Positions 16,118 to 23,655 of a stretch of 64,000 nucleotides of DNA are shown here, piece by piece. Both the position numbers and the translations under genes were made by a program. The notes under the pieces were generated by a model, which was given only the letters and a program-made list of their open reading frames with translations, searched no databases and was not told the DNA's origin. The stretch is from Amycolatopsis jejuensis (GTDB lineage: Bacteria > Actinomycetota > Actinomycetes > Mycobacteriales > Pseudonocardiaceae), in assembly GCF_000717335.1 (NCBI RefSeq), contig NZ_JNYZ01000031.1, positions 45,541 through 109,540 of the forward strand, written 5' to 3'. Position 1 is the first letter of the stretch. The number at the start of each line of letters is the position of its first letter.

Positions 16118-17577
16118 CGACGGTGCCTCCCGGGGTCGGCTTGCGAGAGCCCATCGACGCGACGGGGCAAGTGCCAGGGATTGGCTTCCTGCAACGGTTC
16201 CGGCAGCAACGCGTCCGGGAAGCCCTGCCACGCGATCGGGCGCAGGAAGCGCTCGATGGCCGCCGTCCCGACCGACGTCGTGGTCGGCGCGGTGGTCGCC
16301 GGGTACGGGCCGCCGTGCTGCTGTGCCCAGCTCACCGTGACACCGGTCGGCCAGTCGTTCCACAGCAGCCGCCCCGCCAGGCGTGTCAGCGAAGGCAGCA
16401 GCGAACGCACGTACGCAGCTTCACCAGTTTCCCCGTGCACCGTCGCGGTGAGACCAGCTTCCAGGCTGTCGAGGACCTCGATCAGCGCAGCCTGGCCGGG
16501 GTACGTGACGATGAGCGACGCCGGGCCGAAGTGCTCCTCGCGCACCGCCGAACCGCCCGCCAGGAACTCCTCCGCAGTGGTCGTGAACAGGCTCGGCGCG
16601 AACGCGAAGTCCTGCTGATCGCCGTCCACCAGCACCTCGACACCTGGCACCGACCGCAGTTCCGCCAGCTTCTGCGTGAACCCGGACGCGATGCGGTCGT
16701 TCAGCAGCCGCTGCCGCGCGATCGCGCCGACAGCCGTGTGCAGAACATCGTCCAGACCATGACCTTCCGGTAGGAACAGCAGGCCAGGCTTCGTGCAGAA
16801 CTGTCCGGCGCCAAGGCTGAGCGACCCCGCGTACCCCGCCGCCACCGCCTCGCCCCGAGCGGCGACCGCACCCGGCGTGACGACCACCGGGTTCACACTG
16901 CCCAGCTCGCCGTAGAACGGAATCGGCACCGGCCGCGACACCGCAATGTCGAACAACGCACGTCCGCCCGGCACGGAACCGGTGAACGCAGCCGCCGAAA
17001 TCCGCGGATCCTTGAGCGCCGCGACACCCTCCTCGACGCCGTGGATCACCGAGAACAGCCCGTCCGGTGCACCTGCCGCGGCGAGTGCCGCCGTGACGAT
17101 TTCACCCGTCCGCGTCGAAAGTCCCTCGTGCCCCGGATGCGCCTTGAGCACCACCGGACAGCCCGCGGCCAGCGCAGAAGCCGTGTCACCGCCCGCGACG
17201 CTGAACGCGAACGGGAAGTTGCTCGCCGCGAACACGAGCACCGGACCGAGCGGGACAAGCACCCGGCGCAGGTCCGGACGCGCACCCATCGGCCATCCCG
17301 GGTCCGCGTGGTCGACCGTCGCGCCGAGGAACCCGCCGTCCCGCAGTACCTCGCCGAACAGCCGGAGCTGGAACGTGGTCCGCGCGAGTTCCCCGGTCAG
17401 CCGCGGCGCAACCGGCAGGTGGGTTTCCTCGTGCGCCAGCGGGACCAGCTCGTCGGCAGCAGCGTCGAGTGCATCGGCGACGGCAGACAGCCACCCGGCA
17501 CGCTCGGCCGGAGTGCTTCCCGCCGCATTCCGGGCAGCCGCAACGACATTCTCCGGCACAGAATTTCGCAGGCGCAA
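16108..17577 (-). CDS. 2,5-dioxovalerate (alpha-ketoglutarate semialdehyde) dehydrogenase
   Basis: 489 residues from a TTG at 17577 preceded by GAGGAG six bases away and 10 bp after the upstream stop. A GTG seven codons further in is possible but has no ribosome site. It is an aldehyde dehydrogenase with catalytic Cys in GAGQFCTKPG, general-base Glu in PFYGELGSVNP and the FAASNFPFAFSVAGGDTASALAAG segment typical of KGSADH. It would oxidise 2,5-dioxopentanoate from KdgD to 2-oxoglutarate, the last step of the pathway. Slightly shorter than the usual ~520 residues. Confidence 0.88.
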   Translation of the reverse strand: MRLRNSVPENVVAAARNAAGSTPAERAGWLSAVADALDAAADELVPLAHEETHLPVAPRLTGELARTTFQLRLFGEVLRDGGFLGATVDHADPGWPMGARPDLRRVLVPLGPVLVFAASNFPFAFSVAGGDTASALAAGCPVVLKAHPGHEGLSTRTGEIVTAALAAAGAPDGLFSVIHGVEEGVAALKDPRISAAAFTGSVPGGRALFDIAVSRPVPIPFYGELGSVNPVVVTPGAVAARGEAVAAGYAGSLSLGAGQFCTKPGLLFLPEGHGLDDVLHTAVGAIARQRLLNDRIASGFTQKLAELRSVPGVEVLVDGDQQDFAFAPSLFTTTAEEFLAGGSAVREEHFGPASLIVTYPGQAALIEVLDSLEAGLTATVHGETGEAAYVRSLLPSLTRLAGRLLWNDWPTGVTVSWAQQHGGPYPATTAPTTTSVGTAAIERFLRPIAWQGFPDALLPEPLQEANPWHLPRRVDGLSQADPGRHRRCP

Positions 17578-17587
17578 CAGATTCTCC

Positions 17588-18690
17588 TCAACAAGCGTGC
17601 GCGGACGCGGTGGCGGCGTGCAGGTCCGGCCAGCGCGCGGGACCGGCCAGACCGAGGTGGTAGAGATGCAGTTCAGTGGCGCCCGCCTTGCCCAGCTCGG
17701 CCACGTACGCCGCAATATCGGGTACCGGACTCGCCCCGACCGCCGTGACGTAACTCCCGACCGGGACCGGCAATGCCTTGCGTGCCGCCGCAACCGCATC
17801 AACGCTCGCCTGACCCGGCACCCAGCTCGGCAGCACAACGGACGCGACGTCGTCGGCCGCGGCCGGGGTGAGGCCGGGTAACGCGCCGGTCACCCACGGG
17901 TCGAGCGCGCCGTGCAGCACAATCCGGGTGTCGAGCACGTCCAGCACAGCAGCTCGCAACGCATCCGTCGACCGTTGCCGCGCCGACAGCAGCGTCTCCT
18001 TCAACGCGGCAGGCAACCGGTCCCCGGTCAGCGACAGATCACCGGTCCGAACCAGCCGCCTGACCTCGTCACGCAAGATTTCGCGTACCTCAAAACCATC
18101 CGCGCAGGCATCGCAACAACAGATCGACAACAGCCGCGCGACGGCCGGTGCCCACACCCCATCGGTCTTTTCGTGCTGATGTTGATGCACCACACCCAGC
18201 TGCCCGCACGCCTCCAAGATCACCGACGAAAGGTCAAGCCCCGCAACGGCTTCCGCGGCCAACGTCGCCGCGTACTCGCGTACCGCAGGCTGGGCCGGAC
18301 ACAAGGCCCACGGGTATGTTTCGCCAAAGCAGTTCCGTACGGCATGTTCCGGGAACGCCGTACCCAGCTGCGAATTATGCGTGAGGACAATCCACCCGGC
18401 GGCTGGAATCCCGGCGTCGTTCAGCCGCCGTACCGCATCCCCGCCGCTGTCCCGAGATGTCCAGTCCGGAGTGGACGGTACCAGCGAACGACCCGCCCAC
18501 GCGTCCGGACGCACCGGCCGGTACATCGCCGCGGTCCGCGCGACCACCGACGTGCGCTCCGTCGACCACGGCGTGGCCGCCCGCGTGCTGTGGTCAACGC
18601 CACCGCGACCTCGTCCACCCCGAGATCCAGCACGCGTTCGACGAAATCACCGGTGACATCCCAAGGATACGCGTAGCCGATCACCTTCAC
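17588..18690 (-). pseudogene. Frameshifted conserved hypothetical protein of uronate operon
   Basis: The gene starts at GTG 18690 (MKVIGYAYPWDVTGDF...), 4 bp after the dehydratase stop. It runs about 33 codons, then must change frame near 18591-18594 to continue as HSTRAATPWSTERTSVVART and on to 17588. Restoring one C in the CC of TTGACCACAG on the minus strand gives a continuous protein of about 367 residues. The downstream part has HNSQLG, an EACG motif and a Cys-rich CCCDACADGF, and looks like a TIM-barrel, glycosidase-like protein; I do not know its function. The break may be a real mutation or a base-call error. No slippery heptamer is visible. Confidence 0.7.
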
Positions 18691-18694
18691 CGGG

Positions 18695-19951
18695 TCACCA
18701 CCTCGCCGTGTTCGGCTCGAACCCGGGCACGTACTGGCGCATGTACGTCACATCGTCCCGTCTGGTCAGTCCACATCGGACATAGTCCTCGTGCGCCCGA
18801 GCCAGCGCGTCCCGGTCGAGCGTGACCCCCAGCCCCGGCCCGTCCGGTACCGCGACCGCGCCACCGGCGAACGAAAGCACGCCCGGCTCGATCACATCGG
18901 TCGTTTTCCACGGCCAGTGCGTGTCGCACGCATAGGTCAAATGCGGGGTCGCCGCCGCCACGTGCACCATCGCGGCGAGGCTGATGCCGAGGTGGCTGTT
19001 GGAATGCATCGACAGCCCGACACCGAAGCTCTCGCACGCCACCGACAACGCCTGCGTTTCCCGCAAGCCGCCCCAGAAATGGTGGTCGGACAACAACACC
19101 CCGATCGCCTGTGCCCGGAACGCGGGCGCCAGATCGCCGAAGTTCACCACACACATGTTGGTGGCCAACGGCATGCTCGCTTCCCGCGCGACCTGCGCCA
19201 TCCCGTCGATCCCGGGCGTCGGGTCCTCCAGGTACTCCAGCACGCCGTCGAGTTCGGCGGCGACCCGCACGCTCGTCGCGACCGTCCACGCCGCATTCGG
19301 ATCGATCCGCAGCGGATGCCCGGGAAACTCCGACGCCAGCTCGCGAACGCTCTCGATTTCCAGCTCCGGCGCGAAAACCCCGCCCTTGAGCTTGATCGAG
19401 CGGAACCCGTACTCGCCGATCATCCGCTTCGCCTCGCCGACGAGCGCCTCCGGCGTCACGACCGCACCCCAACTGTCCACTTCGGACCCGAGATGCGCGC
19501 CGTACTTGTAGAACAGGTACGCGGAGAACTCGACCGCGTCCCGCGTCTTTCCGCCGAGCAGGTCACTCACCGGGCGGCCGAGAAACTGCCCTTGCGCGTC
19601 CAGGCAGGCGACCTCGAAGAGCGAGTACACGCTGGCGACCGTCTTGCGGAGCGAAAACCCGCCGATCAGGCCGTGTTCGTCGGTCAGCACGGTCCCGGCC
19701 AGCGTGCGCGTGACGATCCGCTTGAGCCCCGGCAGATCGAACACGTCGTGCCCGGCGAGTTCCGGCAGCACCTTGCGCACCTCGCCGAGAAACGCGCTAT
19801 CGCCATACGATTCGCCGAGGCCGACCACGCCGTCGTCGCACCGCAGCTGCACCACACTGCGCAGCGCGAACGGCTCGTGCACGCCCATCACGTTGAGCAG
19901 CGGCGGATCCGCGAACGCGACCGGCGTCAGCACCACGTCCCGGATCCTCAT
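18695..19951 (-). CDS. gudD: Glucarate dehydratase (enolase superfamily)
   Basis: 418 residues; the ATG at 19951 overlaps the kdgD stop by one base. All enolase-superfamily glucarate dehydratase residues are visible: KxK base Lys187/Lys189 (SIKLKGG), metal ligands Asp217 (RIDPN), Glu242 (LEDP) and Asn265 (ATNM), Asp289 (LLSDHHFWGG) and the His base at 320 (MHSNSHLG). It dehydrates glucarate, and often galactarate-derived epimers, to 5-dehydro-4-deoxyglucarate for KdgD. Its position between kdgD and the semialdehyde dehydrogenase supports an intact oxidative uronate route. Confidence 0.92.
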   Translation of the reverse strand: MRIRDVVLTPVAFADPPLLNVMGVHEPFALRSVVQLRCDDGVVGLGESYGDSAFLGEVRKVLPELAGHDVFDLPGLKRIVTRTLAGTVLTDEHGLIGGFSLRKTVASVYSLFEVACLDAQGQFLGRPVSDLLGGKTRDAVEFSAYLFYKYGAHLGSEVDSWGAVVTPEALVGEAKRMIGEYGFRSIKLKGGVFAPELEIESVRELASEFPGHPLRIDPNAAWTVATSVRVAAELDGVLEYLEDPTPGIDGMAQVAREASMPLATNMCVVNFGDLAPAFRAQAIGVLLSDHHFWGGLRETQALSVACESFGVGLSMHSNSHLGISLAAMVHVAAATPHLTYACDTHWPWKTTDVIEPGVLSFAGGAVAVPDGPGLGVTLDRDALARAHEDYVRCGLTRRDDVTYMRQYVPGFEPNTARW

Positions 19952-20877
19952 CAGCGGCCCTTCAGCACAGCGAACCCGTTCTCGACGATCTTGCCGAGCC
20001 GGTCGATCTGCTCGGCCGTCGGTTCCACGAGCGGTGGCCGGACCGTGCCGACCTTGTCCCCCCGCAGCCGGGCAGCCGCCTTCACCAGCGACACCGCAAA
20101 GCCGGGCGTCTCGTCGCGCAACGCGACCAGCGGCAGGTAGAACCCGGCGAGCAGTGCATCCATCACCTCGGTGTCGTTCTCGCCGAGCGCGCGGTGGAAG
20201 CGGTGCGCGATCTCCGGCGCGAAGCAATGCACTGCCGAGGAATACCGGGCGACACCGATCGCCGCGTACGCCTGCGCGGACACCTCGGCGGTCGGCAATC
20301 CGTTGAAGAACAAGAACTCCGCAGACCGCGGGGTACCCAGCGCGCGGATGGTGGTGACGATGCGGGTCATCGCCTCGACGTCACCGTAACCGTCCTTGAT
20401 CCCGACCACCGACGGGAGATCCAGCAGCTTCGCCGCGGCCGCCGCAGTGAACACGCCGGTGCTGCGGTGGTACACGATCACCGGCACCGAGGTGTCGCCG
20501 ATCGCGTAACGGACGTAGTCGACCAACCCGTCCGGCGGCCCGGTGACCAGGTACGGCGGGAGCAGCAGCACCCCGTCGGCGTTCCCGGCCTGAGCCGCCG
20601 CAACCCCCGCGCGCGCAGCGGCCGCACCCCCGCCTGCCCCGACCCACACCGGTACCCGACCGGCCACGACCTCGCGCGCCTTCGCCAGCAGCGCCGCGAC
20701 TTCGCCGACGGAAAGCGAGCTGAACTCCCCCGTCCCGCACGCAACGAACAGCGCACCCGCACCAGCCGCCACATGGCTTTCCACGTTCTCCGCGAACCTG
20801 TCGAGGCCGATCTCGAGGTCTTCGGTGAACGGGGTCAGCGGGAACGCCAGGAGGCCGTCCAGCTCGATCTGCGCCAT
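19951..20877 (-). CDS. kdgD: 5-dehydro-4-deoxyglucarate dehydratase
   Basis: 308 residues from ATG 20877, preceded by GGAG; an in-frame TTG at 20892 would add five residues and remove that site. It is a class I aldolase/DHDPS-family barrel with Schiff-base Lys161 (GIKDGYGD), Tyr136 (VIVYHRSTG) and the GTGEFSSLS substrate loop. KdgD converts 5-dehydro-4-deoxyglucarate to 2,5-dioxopentanoate with loss of CO2 and water. It is the first gene of the minus-strand operon kdgD-gudD-hypothetical-KGSADH-PL8 and is divergent from the IclR regulator. Confidence 0.92.
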   Translation of the reverse strand: MAQIELDGLLAFPLTPFTEDLEIGLDRFAENVESHVAAGAGALFVACGTGEFSSLSVGEVAALLAKAREVVAGRVPVWVGAGGGAAAARAGVAAAQAGNADGVLLLPPYLVTGPPDGLVDYVRYAIGDTSVPVIVYHRSTGVFTAAAAAKLLDLPSVVGIKDGYGDVEAMTRIVTTIRALGTPRSAEFLFFNGLPTAEVSAQAYAAIGVARYSSAVHCFAPEIAHRFHRALGENDTEVMDALLAGFYLPLVALRDETPGFAVSLVKAAARLRGDKVGTVRPPLVEPTAEQIDRLGKIVENGFAVLKGR

Positions 20878-20893
20878 CAGTGTCCGCTCCAAT

Positions 20894-20946
20894 GTTCACA
20901 TTCTTGAATGAAGTCTGTTATCGTGACTATGTTCATCTACAAGAAC
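20894..20946. promoter_or_regulatory. Paired inverted repeats, candidate IclR operator in divergent promoter
   Basis: Two copies of GTTC-N8-GAA(C/T) lie at 20894-20909 and 20931-20946, 37 bp apart centre to centre, in an unusually AT-rich 124 bp gap between kdgD and the IclR gene. A plus-strand promoter TTGAAT (20904-20909) with TATGTT (20928-20933), 18-bp spacer, falls between and across them. Binding would therefore control both directions. The regulator is inferred from adjacency. Confidence 0.6.
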
Positions 20947-21001
20947 GTCGTTCCGGACGCTAATATGGCCGGACTCACAAGTCAACGCCCGGAGGACGTG
21001 C

Positions 21002-21808
21002 ATGGCGCAGAAGCAGGACCCCGCCACGCAACCCACAGAAGGCACAGAATCGGCAGGCGTGAAGTCCGCGCGGCGCGCCATCGATCTGATCGAAACCTTC
21101 GCGGCGAACGACGTGTGGCTCTCGCTGTCGGACCTTCACGCGCGTACCGGCTTCCCGCGCTCCAGCCTCCACGGCCTGCTGCGCACACTGCTCGACGCAG
21201 GCTGGCTGGAGGCCGACGCGAACTCCGCGCGCTACCGGCTCGGCGTACGCGCGCTGATCTGCGGCACGGCGTACCTGGACCGCGACGCCATCGTCCCGTA
21301 CGCCACCGAAGCGCTGGAGCGCATCCGCGAGAAGACCGGCTTCACCGCGCACTTCGCGCGACTCAACGGCACCGAGGTCGTGTACCTGGAAACGCGCGAG
21401 TCACAGCACTCCACGCACCTGATCTCGCGCGTCGGCCGCACGCTGCCCGCGCACGCGACCGCGCTGGGTAAGGCGTTGCTGGCCGAGCTGACCCACGACG
21501 AGATCGAAAACCTCATCCCGGCCAAGCTCCCCGCGCTCACCCCGAACACCATCACCACGCGCGCGGCACTGCACGCCGACCTCGCGCGCACGCGCGATCG
21601 CGGGTACGCGGCCGAGAGCGAGGAAGGCACGCTCGGCGTGCGCTGTGTGGCCGCCGTGATCCCGTACCGCATCCCCGGCACGGACGCGATGAGCTGCTCG
21701 ATGCCGCTGGGCAAGGTCACCGATGCCGACGTGGAACGCGTCGGCGAGCTGCTGGCCGAAACCACCGCCGAGCTCGGGCAGCAGCTGCGCCGCGCCGGTA
21801 TCCGCTGA
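21002..21808 (+). CDS. IclR-family transcriptional regulator
   Basis: 268 residues. The N-terminal winged helix is at about 22-80 (SARRAIDLIETFA, LSLSDLHARTGFPRSSLHGLLRTLLDAGWL). The C-terminal IclR effector domain has the characteristic GRTLPAHATALGKALLA and RDRGYAAESEEGTLGVRCVAA segments. IclR proteins usually repress sugar-acid catabolic genes until a small acid ligand binds. Divergent from the kdgD operon and 21 bp upstream of the uronate dehydrogenase gene, it is the obvious local regulator. ATG 21002 follows CGGAGGACG. Confidence 0.92.
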   Translation: MAQKQDPATQPTEGTESAGVKSARRAIDLIETFAANDVWLSLSDLHARTGFPRSSLHGLLRTLLDAGWLEADANSARYRLGVRALICGTAYLDRDAIVPYATEALERIREKTGFTAHFARLNGTEVVYLETRESQHSTHLISRVGRTLPAHATALGKALLAELTHDEIENLIPAKLPALTPNTITTRAALHADLARTRDRGYAAESEEGTLGVRCVAAVIPYRIPGTDAMSCSMPLGKVTDADVERVGELLAETTAELGQQLRRAGIR

Positions 21809-21829
21809 CCCTCCGGAGAGGACTTCCCA

Positions 21830-22636
21830 TTGTCTGCCCAGCGTGTGCTGATCACCGGAGCGGCCGGAGTCGTCGGCACCCTGATGCGGCCGCGGTTACG
21901 CCGTCCGGACCGGGTGCTGCGCCTGCTTGACCTCGCGGAACAGCCCGCCGCCGAGCCCGGGGAGGCGGTCGAACTCGTCACCGGATCGGTCACCGACCCC
22001 GCCGCGATGGCCACCGCGTGCGCCGGTGCCGACGCCCTGATCCACCTCGGCGGGCACAGCCGTGAGAACTCATGGGAAGCCACGCTCGACGTCAACATCA
22101 ACGGCACGCACACGGTGCTCGAAGCCGCCCGCGAGGCCGGGATCCGACGGGTCGTTCTCGCGTCGAGCAACCACGCTGTCGGCTTCCGCCGCAACGCCGA
22201 CGCCGGGCCGGACGGCCTCACTGCCGACTCCAGCCCCCGTCCCGATACGTATTACGGCGTCAGCAAAGCCGCGATCGAAGCGCTGGGCAGCCTGTACGCG
22301 TCACGCTTCGGCATGGACGTGATCGTGATCCGCATCGGCTCGTGTTTCGAGACTCCGCTACCGCTCGGTGCGCGCGGTCTCGTCACCTGGCTGTCCCCCG
22401 ACGACGCGGCCCGGCTGTTCGAAGCCTGTCTCGCCACGCCGTCGCCCGGGTACCGGTTGATCTGGGGCGTGTCCGACAACACCCGCCGTGTTTACTCGCT
22501 CGCCGAGGCCGAAGCGCTGGGCTACAAATCGCACGACAACGCCGAGATCTACGCCGGGGAGCTCGCCGGTCCCGCCGGAGAGTACGTCGGCGGGCCGTTC
22601 TGCACGGCGCCGCTGGGCGAGTTCAACCCCCTCTGA
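21830..22636 (+). CDS. udh: Uronate dehydrogenase, NAD-dependent
   Basis: 268 residues from a TTG at 21830 behind CGGAGAGGA. Short-chain dehydrogenase with NAD motif GAAGVVG (10-16), the catalytic Tyr142-xxx-Lys146 (YYGVSK) and upstream Ser112/Ser113 (ASSNHAVGF). The SSNHxVGF and the GGHSRENSWEATLDVNINGT segments are typical of Udh. It oxidises glucuronate or galacturonate to the aldaro-lactone, feeding gudD. No dedicated lactonase gene is seen in the locus; spontaneous hydrolysis or a gene elsewhere must open the ring. It forms a two-gene unit with the IclR gene. Confidence 0.88.
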   Translation: MSAQRVLITGAAGVVGTLMRPRLRRPDRVLRLLDLAEQPAAEPGEAVELVTGSVTDPAAMATACAGADALIHLGGHSRENSWEATLDVNINGTHTVLEAAREAGIRRVVLASSNHAVGFRRNADAGPDGLTADSSPRPDTYYGVSKAAIEALGSLYASRFGMDVIVIRIGSCFETPLPLGARGLVTWLSPDDAARLFEACLATPSPGYRLIWGVSDNTRRVYSLAEAEALGYKSHDNAEIYAGELAGPAGEYVGGPFCTAPLGEFNPL

Positions 22637-22679
22637 CGGGTTATCCTGAGCCGCGGACCTCGAAGGCGAGGAGGGAGCC

Positions 22680-23561
22680 GTGGGCGAGCTCGGACCTGCC
22701 GACACCAACGGCATCCTTTCCCTGCCGTGGATCCACCCGGAACGCACCAGCGCGGGCCTCGGCTGGGACCGGATCTACCTGTCCAAGCAGCACGAGCGGC
22801 CGTACCGCGCGGAGTTCGGGCCTGCCCGCACGCACCAGCTGATCCTGCACCTCGCCGGTCCGGTCACGGTGCGCCGCGACCTCGGGTCGGCGGCCGTGCG
22901 CAGCCGCCGCATCCCGGCGGGCGGGCTCTTCCTGCAGCCCTCGCACCGCGAACTGTCCGTTGAGCTCGGCGGCGAGCTCGAAACCCTGCATGTGTACCTG
23001 CCCGACTCGGCCGTGCAGGAAGCCGCCGGGTCCGACGCGCCGATCCACCTGTCCGACGAGCTCGGCATCGTCGACCCGCTGCTGGAACAGCTGGTCCTCG
23101 CGCTCGACGGCGTGGTCCGCGACTGGGAGCCCGGCGCCCGCGCGTACGCCGACCAGCTCGGCACCCTGCTCGCTGCGCAGCTGGCGCGCAAACATCGCGC
23201 CGGACGAGCCGTCCTCGACGAACCGCGGCCCGCCACCGCCCTCACAGATCGCCAGTTCGACAGCGTGCGCGAGCTGATGAGTGAGCGCCTGGCCGAGCCG
23301 CTCGGGCTGACCGAGCTGGCCGCGGCGGCTGGGCTGAGCGTCAGCCGGTTCGCCCGCCGGTTCAAGGCCCGCACCGGCCTGCCGCCCCACCGCTACCTGC
23401 TCCGGCTGCGCGTCGAGCAGGCCGCGTTGCTCCTGCGTACCGGCACCGAACCGATCGCCGAGATCGCGGTCCGCTGCGGCTTCTCCCACCAGGAACACCT
23501 CACCCGGGTTCTGCGCGCACAACTGGGTACCACGCCCGCAGCCCTGCGCCGCGACGCCTGA
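22680..23561 (+). CDS. AraC-family transcriptional regulator
   Basis: 293 residues from GTG 22680, with AGGAGG 6-7 bases before. An N-terminal cupin-like sensor with a PxHRELSVEL segment is followed by the two-helix-turn-helix AraC domain at about 195-292 (LTELAAAAGLSVSRFARRFK, then PIAEIAVRCGFSHQEHLTR). It lies 94 bp upstream of, and codirectional with, the hydroxyquinol catabolic genes, so it probably activates them in response to an aromatic substrate. The 43 bp to udh contains no clear terminator. Confidence 0.9.
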   Translation: MGELGPADTNGILSLPWIHPERTSAGLGWDRIYLSKQHERPYRAEFGPARTHQLILHLAGPVTVRRDLGSAAVRSRRIPAGGLFLQPSHRELSVELGGELETLHVYLPDSAVQEAAGSDAPIHLSDELGIVDPLLEQLVLALDGVVRDWEPGARAYADQLGTLLAAQLARKHRAGRAVLDEPRPATALTDRQFDSVRELMSERLAEPLGLTELAAAAGLSVSRFARRFKARTGLPPHRYLLRLRVEQAALLLRTGTEPIAEIAVRCGFSHQEHLTRVLRAQLGTTPAALRRDA

Positions 23562-23655
23562 CGCGCGCGTTTCGTGCCGGACGCGCGGCACGTTCGTGCA
23601 GGCGCCCGGACGGCGGTGCCCGGATAATCGGGGTATCCGCGTGGAAGGACCGTTG

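Noticed and set aside
18575..18610. Programmed ribosomal frameshift in the uronate hypothetical gene
   Set aside because: No slippery heptamer or downstream pseudoknot is evident; a one-base deletion explains it better.
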